From positions 1 to 25,320 of the IMG/VR virus record IMGVR_UViG_3300042867_000217: a stretch of DNA of 25,320 nucleotides. One strand, given 5' to 3'. Under the pieces are notes generated by a model that was not told where the DNA came from, ran no database searches, and saw only the letters and a program-made list of their open reading frames with translations. This document shows, piece by piece, positions 5,491-13,242 of the stretch (positions are counted from its first letter, which is position 1; every line of letters begins with the position of its first letter). Source of the DNA: a virus. The position numbers were made by a program, and so were the translations under genes.

Positions 5491-7730
5491 AAAAGATGAA
5501 TCCTATTGCCGAAGCGAAACGCTGGAAGAACGAACTCAAGCAAGCCAAGCGAGAGGACGAAGCATGGTGCAAGCGCGGTAAAAAGATCGTCAAGCGGTAT
5601 CGGGACGACCGCACACAGTCATTCACCTCTAAGCGTTACAACGTCCTTTGGTCAAACATACAGACCATGCTCCCCGCTTTGTATGGCCGCACACCTCGCG
5701 CACAGGTGGAACGCCGCTGGAAGGACAAAGACCCAGTAGCACGAACAGCCTCGACCATTCTGGAACGTGCGCTCCAATACGAGATTGACAACAATTCAGA
5801 CTTCGACCATTCCATCAAGTTGGCGGTGATGGATCGCCTATTGCCTGGTCGCGGTGTGGCATGGGTTCGATTTGAGTCTAAGAGCGTGGACATTATCCAA
5901 TCGTCCCCAATGGAAAGCCCTGAGGGTGAATACTCGGACGAAGCCCAACAGCCTAGCTATGGCGAGCAAACCCCTGAGATGAACGTAGAAACCACACCTG
6001 TGGACTATGTTTACTGGGAGGATTTCCGCTGCACCCCTGCCCGAACATGGGAGGAAGTGACTTGGTGCGCTCGCCGTGTTTACATGAGCAAAGAGGAAGT
6101 CGTTAAGCGTTTCGGTGAGGAATTCAAAGACATCAACCTGACCCACGTCCCCCAAGGTCTTGACGATATGCTCAAGTCGGGATTCAGCAAATCAGACGCT
6201 GAAGCCATGAAAAAGGCAGAGATTTGGGAGATTTGGGACAAGACCAGCGAGTGTGTCTATTGGGTGGCAGAGGGTGAGGATAAGCTGCTCGACCACAAGA
6301 ACGACCCGTACGGCCTGGACAACTTTTGGCCTTTGCCCCGTCCTTTGTTCGCTACTCAGACGACAGAAACCCTTGTGCCTGTTCCTGACTACGTTCTCTA
6401 CCAAGACCAAGCGGACGAGATCGATAAGCTGACCAACCGCATTTCGTTGCTGATTGAAGCGGTCAAGGTGGTGGGTGTGTATGACGCCTCCCAAGCGGGT
6501 ATTCAGCGGATGCTGAACGAGGGATTCGACAACCAGCTTATCCCCGTAGATTCATGGGCAGCTTTCTCTGAAAAAGGCGGCGTTAAGGGCACGATTGACT
6601 TTCTGCCACTAGATCAGACCATCCAAGCATTGAACCAATGCTATCAAGCCCGTGAACAGGCTAAACAGGTGGTCTATGACGTTACCGGACTGAGCGACAT
6701 CATTCGTGGCTCAAGCGTGGCCTCTGAGACTGCTACTGCCCAACAGATCAAGGGCCAGTATGCCTCTATGCGCCTGAAGCGTATGCAGATGGATGTGGCC
6801 GTGTTCGCCTCTGAATTGCTGCGGATTAAGGCGCAATTGATGTGCGACCTGTATTCCCCTGAGAACCTGATTCAGATGTCGGGGATTATGGGCACGGATG
6901 ACGCACCTTACGCCGAGCAAGCCATTCAGTTGATGAAGTCTGAACCAGCCCGTTCATTCCGCATTGAAGTGGCGTCTGATAGCTTGGTCGAGATGGACGA
7001 ACAGGCCGAGAAAGCCTCTAGAACCGAGTTCATGCAAGCGTTCGGCACGACTATGCGTGATGCCCTGCCAATGGCTCAACAAGTGCCTGAAATGGCCCCG
7101 CTGATTGGTGAGGTCTTGCAGTTTGTGGTGAGAACCTTCAAGGGTGGCCGTTCGCTTGAATCGGCTCTGGAGACAACCATCGAAAAGATGAACGCACCTA
7201 AAGAGCCTCAAGGCCCATCGCCTGAACAGCAACAAGCCGAAGCCATGCAACAGATGGAACAGGCCAAGATGCAACAGACCATGCAAGCTGAACAGATGAA
7301 GCTCCAAAGCGCGCAACAAATGGAGCAAATGAAAGCCCAAACGACTGCCCAGGTTGAGCAATTCAAGGCTGAACAGGCCATGATGTTGGAGCAAATGAAG
7401 CAACAGGCCGAGACTGAGCGCCAGGCTTACAAAGCCCAATTGGATGCCCAGACAAAGTTGCAGATCGCTGAGATGCAGACCCAAGCCCAAATGAAGCCCG
7501 TCAACCAGTTCACCGTGGATTCAGGTGGCAAGTTTGACGAGATCGCTGAGACACTGAGCCAATCCGCTGCCCAACAAGGTGCTGGTATCGCCGAAGCCGT
7601 CAATACATTGGCCCAAGTCTCTGCCTCACTGGTAGGCGCTGTGGACGAAATGAAACGACCCAAGCGCCGTGTGCTAGAGCGTGACCCGATAACCGGACGC
7701 GCTATTGGTGCTGTTGAGATTACTGACTAA
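5487..7730 (+). CDS. Portal protein with long coiled-coil C-terminus
   Basis: The portal is the dodecameric ring through which DNA enters and leaves. The start at 5487 (ATGA overlap with the previous stop) gives 747 residues; an ATG at 5475 would add four. Portal-like signatures (numbered from 5475) are W-E-D-F-R-C-T-P-A-R near 181-190 and D-V-T-G-L-S-D-I-I-R-G-S-S ... E-T-A-T-A-Q-Q-I-K-G-Q (402-428), a motif shared by many podovirus portals. Residues about 583-672 are a near-continuous Gln/Met/Ala coiled coil, comparable to the helical barrel of the P22 portal. The C-terminus has R-D-P-I-T-G-R-A-I-G-A-V-E, also common in this family. Confidence 0.9.
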   Translation: MKKMNPIAEAKRWKNELKQAKREDEAWCKRGKKIVKRYRDDRTQSFTSKRYNVLWSNIQTMLPALYGRTPRAQVERRWKDKDPVARTASTILERALQYEIDNNSDFDHSIKLAVMDRLLPGRGVAWVRFESKSVDIIQSSPMESPEGEYSDEAQQPSYGEQTPEMNVETTPVDYVYWEDFRCTPARTWEEVTWCARRVYMSKEEVVKRFGEEFKDINLTHVPQGLDDMLKSGFSKSDAEAMKKAEIWEIWDKTSECVYWVAEGEDKLLDHKNDPYGLDNFWPLPRPLFATQTTETLVPVPDYVLYQDQADEIDKLTNRISLLIEAVKVVGVYDASQAGIQRMLNEGFDNQLIPVDSWAAFSEKGGVKGTIDFLPLDQTIQALNQCYQAREQAKQVVYDVTGLSDIIRGSSVASETATAQQIKGQYASMRLKRMQMDVAVFASELLRIKAQLMCDLYSPENLIQMSGIMGTDDAPYAEQAIQLMKSEPARSFRIEVASDSLVEMDEQAEKASRTEFMQAFGTTMRDALPMAQQVPEMAPLIGEVLQFVVRTFKGGRSLESALETTIEKMNAPKEPQGPSPEQQQAEAMQQMEQAKMQQTMQAEQMKLQSAQQMEQMKAQTTAQVEQFKAEQAMMLEQMKQQAETERQAYKAQLDAQTKLQIAEMQTQAQMKPVNQFTVDSGGKFDEIAETLSQSAAQQGAGIAEAVNTLAQVSASLVGAVDEMKRPKRRVLERDPITGRAIGAVEITD

Positions 7731-7775
7731 AATGCGGGAAGTAATACTTTGTTCTTACTTTCTAAAAGGATAATC

Positions 7776-8144
7776 ATGGAACCCCTCTCTACGGCTATAT
7801 CTTTTGCCATTGCTAAATTAAACTATGGTCTTAGCGCCTTGTTTATGTCCTTGCTTGTTTTATTCCTCCGAAAAACCCCTGCCTTAGATGGCTATGGCCG
7901 TGCGGCTACGGCTTGCATTGTTGGCGGTAGTGCGGTTGGTATCTCCATCATCTTTGGCGGTGCTTTGGCTGTTTATATGGGCATGAATCCCAATGATGTA
8001 AATACCTCAATGGCTGTGGGTGGCGCAATTGGATTGGTTGCATTTACGGTGATTAAGGCATTTGTGAAGTTCTTTGACCGCATGGACAATAAAGATATTG
8101 TTGAAGTGGCTAAAGAAGTGAAAGAAACATTTAAGGTGAAGTAA
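7776..8144 (+). CDS. Small membrane protein, holin candidate
   Basis: The start at ATG 7776 follows AAAGGA; an upstream in-frame codon at 7749 is less likely. The 122-residue product has about three hydrophobic helices (roughly residues 12-33, 45-70 and 78-100), a cytoplasm-like basic/acidic C-terminal tail (F-D-R-M-D-N-K-D-I-V-E ... F-K-V-K) and Gly/Ala-rich centres. Size and topology suit a class I holin, but no endolysin is adjacent. An exclusion or virion-membrane role cannot be excluded. It shares one base with the next gene (TAATG). Confidence 0.6.
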   Translation: MEPLSTAISFAIAKLNYGLSALFMSLLVLFLRKTPALDGYGRAATACIVGGSAVGISIIFGGALAVYMGMNPNDVNTSMAVGGAIGLVAFTVIKAFVKFFDRMDNKDIVEVAKEVKETFKVK

Positions 8145-8440
8145 TGGACGCACAACAGGTCGCCATGTGGCTAACCATTTCGATGGTGGCATCTTTCTTC
8201 TTTATTGGCATGGCTTTCATTTATGTGTTTATGAGCGGCCAAGAGATGCACATTCTGCAAAAGGTAGGATTTGCGCTGCTGGTCTTTGGCCTTGTTGTCC
8301 AGGTGGTGCGGACGATTCACTTCTTGAAGTTTGGCTCATACCCAATTGACCATTATTTCCCTATGTGGTTGACCAAAGACCTTGGGATAATGGCTTTGAT
8401 TTACTATTACTCATTCATTCATTCAAAGGTTTCAAAATGA
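8144..8440 (+). CDS. Small three-helix membrane protein, holin/lysis candidate
   Basis: The 98-residue product starts at a TAATG overlap. Hydrophobic segments lie at about 7-30, 40-60 and 76-92. The sequence Q-V-V-R-T-I-H-F-L between helices and F-G-S-Y-P-I-D-H-Y-F-P-M-W-L-T-K-D-L-G is characteristic: I recall similar small membrane proteins in podovirus-like phages, where they are labelled holin or hypothetical. Two adjacent small membrane genes could make a holin/antiholin pair. This is inference. Confidence 0.6.
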   Translation: MDAQQVAMWLTISMVASFFFIGMAFIYVFMSGQEMHILQKVGFALLVFGLVVQVVRTIHFLKFGSYPIDHYFPMWLTKDLGIMALIYYYSFIHSKVSK

Positions 8441-8733
8441 AAACAGTTCAGATCGTCCCACAACTCGCCTTCGCCAATGGCAAGCGAATGAACGCCACAC
8501 AATTCAATGTGGTTTCAATTCAAGATAACCTCTTTGACCATGTTGTCTTTAAATACACGCTGTATGACGCAAATCTTGTTTGGGCTGGCGAATCGACATA
8601 TGAGCTAAACGGCATAGAGCAATACAGCACATGGTTTGCTACGCCTGAAGGTGCGTTTGAGATCGTAGCCGCTGGCATTGGTCTTGAGATTGTCCCGACT
8701 GAGGGTAAAACAGTCTTTATTCAGGCAATGTAA
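8437..8733 (+). CDS. 98-residue phage protein, function unknown
   Basis: The start at ATGA 8437 overlaps the previous stop and is preceded by AAAGG. The 98-residue product is beta-rich (K-T-V-Q-I-V-P-Q-L-A-F, V-V-F-K-Y-T-L-Y-D) and soluble, with a Trp/Phe-rich core and C-terminal G-L-E-I-V-P. There is no signal peptide or membrane helix. Position between membrane proteins and the fibre makes a tail-tip or fibre-assembly role possible but unsupported. The stop shares a base with the following micro-gene. Confidence 0.65.
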   Translation: MKTVQIVPQLAFANGKRMNATQFNVVSIQDNLFDHVVFKYTLYDANLVWAGESTYELNGIEQYSTWFATPEGAFEIVAAGIGLEIVPTEGKTVFIQAM

Positions 8734-8870
8734 TGGCTGCGGTACTTGCCGACCTCGCCATATACGGCTTGCCCTTTGTTTTAGGACTTGGGGCACTGAA
8801 AGTATTACAAGGGCGATATTACGGGCGCAAGAAGCCACCTAAACCTGACGAAACGCCTCCCAATGAGTAA
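8733..8870 (+). CDS. 45-residue single-helix membrane micro-protein
   Basis: The ATG at 8733 shares a base with the preceding stop (TAATG). The product has 45 residues: one hydrophobic helix (about 3-24, Ala/Leu/Gly-rich) then a basic segment (G-R-Y-Y-G-R-K-K) and a Pro-rich tail. It overlaps the next ORF by 8 bases in another frame. Translation coupling, not an SD, would start it. A role in lysis is suggested only by neighbours. Confidence 0.5.
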   Translation: MAAVLADLAIYGLPFVLGLGALKVLQGRYYGRKKPPKPDETPPNE

Positions 8871-9030
8871 GCTAATGCCTTGGGTGGTAGCGATGCTGGC
8901 GTCTATTACGTCTATTTCGTTCCATATTGATGCTCAAGGCGTTAAAATAGAACTCAAGCGGACGCAAGAACAATTGGCGTCTTTGCAGAATGACAACTTC
9001 GGGCTAGCTTCGGCGGCTTGTGTGGAATAA
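8863..9030 (+). CDS. 55-residue protein with N-terminal hydrophobic helix and short coiled coil
   Basis: This frame begins inside the end of the previous gene (ATG 8863) and encodes 55 residues. An N-terminal hydrophobic segment (P-W-V-V-A-M-L-A-S-I) is followed by a helical heptad-like stretch (K-I-E-L-K-R-T-Q-E-Q-L-A-S-L-Q). That architecture is a miniature of an i-spanin (membrane anchor plus periplasmic coiled coil), and the overlapping micro-gene recalls Rz/Rz1 nesting. It is far shorter than known Rz proteins and lacks other signals. It ends 9 bases before the fibre gene. Confidence 0.5.
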   Translation: MSKLMPWVVAMLASITSISFHIDAQGVKIELKRTQEQLASLQNDNFGLASAACVE

Positions 9031-9039
9031 GGATAAATA

Positions 9040-11847
9040 ATGACGTTTGCACGAACCACAGCAGTCGCAGGGGTTGGCACGGTAAGCTGCTCAAGCACAA
9101 CCACCGTCACAGGCGTTGGCACGGCGTTTGCCTTTGCGATTGGCGGCGCACCTGCAACCACAGCCCCTCGGGTGGGTGGAACTATCACCGTGGGTGGTGT
9201 GACTAAGACCATCACGGCCATCACTTCGGCCACGTCATTGACCACCGACACGGCTTTTGGCACGTTTTCAGCGCAAGCGTTTACTTGTCAAACGGGCATC
9301 ACGCAAACAGGCACGGACACGATGAACCTAAGCCTCGGTGCTGCGACAGGGTTCACCATTACAAACCGTGGCGACCTCTATCGGATATTTGATATTGGTG
9401 GGCAAGATTTGTTCATTGAAGGCACGTTAACCGTCGAATCACGGGTAGCACAACTCCGCAACGATGGCTCTTGCTCTAACCGATTTGAGGTTCGTGGCAG
9501 CGCAACGGGCGGAGAGATTATTTTTAATGGTCGCAAAGCAGCGGCAGCCAACGCACCATTCCCTTATCCGGGTTTCGATTGGCAAGGAAACAACGGCAAC
9601 AAGGGTATGAAGCTGGTAAGTACGAACGTGCTTTACCCTGCTAAGTTCACCATGATTGACGCTTGCGTGCGCTATGGTGCTGACTGGCTGACTACTGACT
9701 TTAATAACTTCTCTCGCATTACCACTTCAGGCGATTTGTGCTGGATTCTTTGCGCTCGTGGTACAGGCACAGGTCAGGCTCGTTTGCGTCAAGACAACAC
9801 CACAGCAGCTATCAACTTTACGGCTACAAAAACTTATGTTGGTGTGTGGTTGAACTTTGGTGTGCCTCAAACTAGTTTGGCTGGTTACACACCAGTTGAC
9901 ACGGACGGGCCAGAGATTAACTTGGCATCGGTGGCGGTGGCTTCACGGGTGCTTATTGAAAATTATGTCACCACCTACATTCTGGCTTCGTATTACGCTG
10001 GCGCTCAAATTGTTCTATATGGTTCAGCATGGACACGCCTCAAAAACAACTTGCTAGGCACAAACATTGTTTGGCGTTCGGTTGCTGCTGTTAGCGGTCG
10101 GTTTAACGTGCTGGAATTTTCCAAACAGATCACCATTCGAGCGCAAGACACAGCGGGTAATTTGTTGTCAAACGGGTATATGTACTATCAACCCGTAGGC
10201 GCAAACGTGGCGGGAGTTAAACCTAAAGGCGTAGCAACTGACGTAACCTTCGACCTAACACAGCAAGCAATTGCAACCGTGGCAGGTGCGGCGACAAGCG
10301 AGTTTGTGTATGCGTGGGATTGGGCAAATAGCAGTGTCAACGAAAGCACTTATGCTTATTTCTGCACTGGAACGACCAAGGGTGCTGAAACCCATGTGGT
10401 TTACTCCAGTCGCTACGGCTACGACAAGCAAAGCTCGACAGTCTCATTGATTGGTAACGGCGCAGCGACCCCGACATTCGTTCATGTAAGTTTGCCAACG
10501 ACTGACAAGGTGATTGCTAACGCGGCGGCTATTACAGGTGTAGCGTTTAACTTTAGCACCAAGGTGATGACGGTCACAGGCACTCTGACAATCCAACAGA
10601 TTTACGATGCGTATCAGTACCAACTGAACCAAGTTGCTAACCTGCAACAGCCCGATGAGTGTACGGTGGCAAGCGGTCAAACCTACTATGTGGGATGGAC
10701 GATCAACAACAGCGGCACGATTAACGAAGGTGCAAACCTTACGACAATCCGCGCTGCAACGATTACGAACACGGGCAACATCTTTGCCATTTACACTGAC
10801 AGCGCAGGTACATCGACCATCTGGAAGTTTGAAAACATCACTGTCGGTTCGTCAATCATCATTTATGACGGTTCAGGCGTAACCAAGTATTTCCAACAAG
10901 AAGTCACGACAGCGGGCGACTATTCCTATTACATCCCACCAGGCACTGCTGGCACATATTCATGGGCTATCGAGCTATACGGCAAACAACGCCAATCAGG
11001 TAGCTTTGCTGCTAACACTGGCGGTTTGTTGTTCTATGAACCGATCTATATCGAGGATATTGGTTTAAGTGTCACCAATAAGGCCACAGTAGCCGCATAC
11101 ACAAGTCTTGAGACTGCCTCAAAGTTCTTTGATTACACGGCTTATTTCCGTCTCAGTGAGCAAGGCATCAAGTTAGGCCAGATCGCTACACGTTCGGGCA
11201 CTGCTATTGAGATCGGCAACTTCTCGCACGTTATCAATCAAGGCGCTTCGGTTGTTTATTCAATTACTGGTAGCACAATCACGACAAAATCGACTTCGTA
11301 TGCGGGTGACACCAAGTACAGCACAGAGATTGCTAACCCACCTGCCACGATCACCGCTAACACCAATGAAGTGATTACGATTGAAGTCCAGGATGCCAAT
11401 GGCGACAGTTCTGTGACGATTTCAGCCTCGGGTAATAACCAGTTCGAAATCTGGAAAATCACCGATGCAACGCCTCCCGATGACTACGCGACAGGCGTTT
11501 TGCTTGACACCGTGGGCATTGGTAAATATCGCTTCATTCACGTTGATGGCTACAAAATGGTTATCCGTGACCAAACAACCAACTTCCGTGTCGTTAGCGA
11601 GATGGAAAAAGGCGTGTATACGGCTGAATTGTTCTTTGGCGCGGCGGTTCAATTGGCGCAAGCTGCTGAAGTGACGCAGATCAACACGAAGGTCGATATT
11701 CTGCAAAACGCCGTGGATGTGATTGAAACCAAGACAAGCGGATTGACTTACACCATTCCGAATGTCTTGGACGCAAACATCCAGTACGTCAATGATATTG
11801 AGGTCAAGGGCACTGGCGAGGACAATGACCCTTGGAACCCCGTTTAA
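9040..11847 (+). CDS. Tail fibre / adhesin-like receptor-binding protein
   Basis: The 935-residue product starts after AAGGAT. The N-terminus carries repeated beta-type units (G-V-G-T-V-S-C-S-S-T-T-T-V-T-G-V-G-T-A-F) of a kind found in phage tail and adhesin proteins. The centre is Thr/Asn/Gly-rich beta structure typical of trimeric fibres. Near the end a short coiled coil (T-Q-I-N-T-K-V-D-I-L-Q-N-A-V-D-V-I) leads to the motif V-N-D-I-E-V-K-G-T-G-E-D-N-D-P-W-N-P, found at C-termini of other phage fibres. This is probably the receptor-binding protein; no glycosidase motif is evident. The stop shares TTAA with the convergent HNH gene. Confidence 0.75.
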   Translation: MTFARTTAVAGVGTVSCSSTTTVTGVGTAFAFAIGGAPATTAPRVGGTITVGGVTKTITAITSATSLTTDTAFGTFSAQAFTCQTGITQTGTDTMNLSLGAATGFTITNRGDLYRIFDIGGQDLFIEGTLTVESRVAQLRNDGSCSNRFEVRGSATGGEIIFNGRKAAAANAPFPYPGFDWQGNNGNKGMKLVSTNVLYPAKFTMIDACVRYGADWLTTDFNNFSRITTSGDLCWILCARGTGTGQARLRQDNTTAAINFTATKTYVGVWLNFGVPQTSLAGYTPVDTDGPEINLASVAVASRVLIENYVTTYILASYYAGAQIVLYGSAWTRLKNNLLGTNIVWRSVAAVSGRFNVLEFSKQITIRAQDTAGNLLSNGYMYYQPVGANVAGVKPKGVATDVTFDLTQQAIATVAGAATSEFVYAWDWANSSVNESTYAYFCTGTTKGAETHVVYSSRYGYDKQSSTVSLIGNGAATPTFVHVSLPTTDKVIANAAAITGVAFNFSTKVMTVTGTLTIQQIYDAYQYQLNQVANLQQPDECTVASGQTYYVGWTINNSGTINEGANLTTIRAATITNTGNIFAIYTDSAGTSTIWKFENITVGSSIIIYDGSGVTKYFQQEVTTAGDYSYYIPPGTAGTYSWAIELYGKQRQSGSFAANTGGLLFYEPIYIEDIGLSVTNKATVAAYTSLETASKFFDYTAYFRLSEQGIKLGQIATRSGTAIEIGNFSHVINQGASVVYSITGSTITTKSTSYAGDTKYSTEIANPPATITANTNEVITIEVQDANGDSSVTISASGNNQFEIWKITDATPPDDYATGVLLDTVGIGKYRFIHVDGYKMVIRDQTTNFRVVSEMEKGVYTAELFFGAAVQLAQAAEVTQINTKVDILQNAVDVIETKTSGLTYTIPNVLDANIQYVNDIEVKGTGEDNDPWNPV

Positions 11848-12353
11848 GTCAAATGGGCAAATTCTCCATGAAGTTCTTTTGCCTTGGCGCAATAGGCTTC
11901 GTGGGCTTCTTGGGCCGTATCAAACACGCCGATATGAATGTATTTCCCGTTCACAGTGATACACGCACGAAAACGGCGCTTGTTGTATGTCGAATAACTG
12001 ACACCCTTCAAGCCGTGGCAGTTCGCATCCGATTTGCGATTCATGTTGTTTTGCGAGTATGTGGCGGCTCGCAGGTTTTCAATCCGGTTATCGTCTTTGA
12101 TGCCGTTAATGTGGTCAATCGTGGGCGGCAACCATCCATGATGCCAAAGGAAAATAATCCGATGGGCGGGAATAGGGCATTTTTTCAAAAGAACGATGAT
12201 GTATCCATCGTTAAATTTGCACCCTGCTCGCTGGCCTATTTGAATGCGGCTAAATGGGCTGGTTTTCTTTTTCCAGACAAGACCGCCTTCAGTCGGACAG
12301 TCAAACAATTCGCGGACAAGTTCCTGCGAAATAGTAGAATCGTATTTGCTCAT
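11844..12353 (-). CDS. HNH homing endonuclease with AP2 DNA-binding domain
   Basis: This 169-residue leftward gene has an SD (AAAGGTG, 7 bases before the ATG) and its own extended -10 promoter. Residues about 60-105 form the HNH nuclease: H64 in A-H-R-I-I-F, then D80-H81-I-N83-G, N89 and N93-L-R. Residues 117-167 fit an AP2 domain (G-V-S-Y ... W/F-R-A-C-I-T-V-N-G-K-Y-I-H-I-G-V-F-D-T-A-Q-E-A-H-E-A-Y). HNH-AP2 proteins are free-standing homing endonucleases that cut homologous alleles lacking them. The gene lies opposite to all neighbours, its stop overlapping the fibre stop at TTAA (11844-11847). It appears intact. Confidence 0.93.
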   Translation of the reverse strand: MSKYDSTISQELVRELFDCPTEGGLVWKKKTSPFSRIQIGQRAGCKFNDGYIIVLLKKCPIPAHRIIFLWHHGWLPPTIDHINGIKDDNRIENLRAATYSQNNMNRKSDANCHGLKGVSYSTYNKRRFRACITVNGKYIHIGVFDTAQEAHEAYCAKAKELHGEFAHLT

Positions 12354-12386
12354 GCTGTTGCACCTTTATGCAATGGTTTGGGAAGT

Positions 12387-12416
12387 AACGGCGCGGGATT
12401 GCAGTCCTGTACCGTT
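12387..12416 (-). other. 5' leader hairpin of the HNH-AP2 transcript
   Basis: On the minus strand AACGG (12416-12412) pairs with CCGTT (12391-12387), and inside GGA (12407-12405) pairs with UCC (12398-12396) around a CUGCAA loop. An alternative stem, GGCGC (12421-12417) with GCGCC (12394-12390), excludes the first. The hairpin starts at the predicted transcription start. The inner part resembles a Cys-tRNA anticodon arm but lacks a 7-base loop and other arms. It leaves the ribosome-binding site of the HNH gene about 20 nt downstream and unpaired. Confidence 0.5.
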
Positions 12417-12422
12417 GCGCCA

Positions 12423-12451
12423 ATTATAGCATCGGCGATTAAAAATGGCTA
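12423..12451 (-). promoter_or_regulatory. Extended -10 promoter for the HNH-AP2 gene
   Basis: On the minus strand TGCTATAAT is a perfect extended -10 (TATAAT at 12428-12423). A -35 TAGCCA (12451-12446, 4 of 6) lies 17 bp upstream, inside the first codons of the downstream rightward gene. Predicted start is about 12416, giving a leader of about 63 nt. Confidence 0.7.
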
Positions 12452-12813
12452 GCGCATGGGGTAAATCTTGGGGCTTATCTTGGCTGAATAGCTGGGGGAA
12501 AGTCGCGTCTCAAGACTCACACGATGGCGGCGGCTATATCCCCGAGCATCTCCTGCGCTGGTGGAAGAAACAGCACGAAAAGAAAAAGCCCACGATTGAA
12601 GAAGTAATCGAGGCAGTCCAAGAAAACCCAATAGAGGCATTAAAAGCCGTACCTCAAGCCAAGAAACAGTTTCAGGGCATTGACTATTCAAAGGTCAAGC
12701 AAAACGCTGAAATGGCGCTATTCATTGCACAAGAGTTAATGATTGTGCTGGAAATGCGTAGAATAGAGGATGAGAACGATGAGAATGACGCGATCATGCT
12801 CCTATTGATGTAA
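12445..12813 (+). CDS. Small Trp-rich phage protein
   Basis: The 122-residue product begins with an unusual W-G-repeat (A-W-G-K-S-W-G-L-S-W-L-N-S-W-G) and continues with a helical, Lys/Glu-rich body. The end is acidic (E-D-E-N-D-E-N-D-A-I) and hydrophobic. Similar 'AWG-SWG-SWG' N-termini occur in small proteins downstream of phage fibre genes. There is no SD before ATG 12445, and an in-frame TAG at 12427-12429 excludes an upstream start. The usual ribosome-binding region may have been replaced when the HNH gene inserted. The function is unknown. Confidence 0.7.
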   Translation: MASAWGKSWGLSWLNSWGKVASQDSHDGGGYIPEHLLRWWKKQHEKKKPTIEEVIEAVQENPIEALKAVPQAKKQFQGIDYSKVKQNAEMALFIAQELMIVLEMRRIEDENDENDAIMLLLM

Positions 12814-12824
12814 AGGCAAACCCA

Positions 12825-13217
12825 ATGCACCACGAAGCAGGTAAAGGCGATAAGCAACGCCCAACAGACAAAGACGCATTTGATAAAGGCTTTGACGCAA
12901 TCTTTGGTGTCAAAAAGCCGACACGTGGCTCATTCGTTTACTGCAAGGAAAAGGGCGAACTTATTCCACGGGAGGAATATTACGGCTCATCCGATGTAAA
13001 CGCTCCAATGATTCAGGCCGACATTGCTGGTTACAAATCAATGGTGACGGGCGAATGGATTGGCTCACGTTCCACACACCGACAGCATTTAAAAGAGCAT
13101 CGGCTCGTGGAAATTGGAAACGAAGTCAAAGCCCACACCACGAAACAAGCGCCCAAGGTAGATCGTGAGCAGATTCGCCGCGATATTCACACCTCAATGC
13201 AGAAACTTGGCTACTAA
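12825..13217 (+). CDS. Conserved-type phage protein upstream of scaffold
   Basis: The 130-residue product starts after AAAGG. The N-terminus (G-K-G-D-K-Q-R-P-T) and centre (A-G-Y-K-S-M-V-T-G-E-W-I-G-S-R-S-T-H-R-Q-H-L-K-E-H-R-L-V-E-I-G-N-E) match a family I recall as common immediately before scaffold and coat genes in podovirus-like phages; no function is established. The R-S-x-H-R-x-H-L motif looks nucleic-acid or metal binding but that is inference. Gene order suggests a head-assembly role. Confidence 0.75.
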   Translation: MHHEAGKGDKQRPTDKDAFDKGFDAIFGVKKPTRGSFVYCKEKGELIPREEYYGSSDVNAPMIQADIAGYKSMVTGEWIGSRSTHRQHLKEHRLVEIGNEVKAHTTKQAPKVDREQIRRDIHTSMQKLGY

Positions 13218-13242
13218 TTTTTAACCACTAAGGAAAACCCTT

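Noticed and set aside
6954-7490. Leftward 178-codon Leu/His-rich ORF
   Set aside because: It is a shadow of the Gln/Met coiled-coil region of the portal; reversed CAG/ATG-rich codons give long stop-free Leu/His runs.
11844-12353. Group I intron around the HNH gene
   Set aside because: Both flanking genes are complete and the HNH gene is on the opposite strand with no split reading frame, so a free-standing endonuclease is the simpler view.
12380-12425. Possible tRNA-Cys on the minus strand (D-arm-like GGCGCAACGGTA then GGACTGCAATCC)
   Set aside because: The anticodon loop would have 6 bases, there is no T-arm (no GGTTCGA) and no acceptor stem, so it is treated only as a leader hairpin.
11832-12452. 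Rightward 206-codon ORF
   Set aside because: It is antisense to the HNH-AP2 gene and overlaps the end of the fibre gene; it has no SD.
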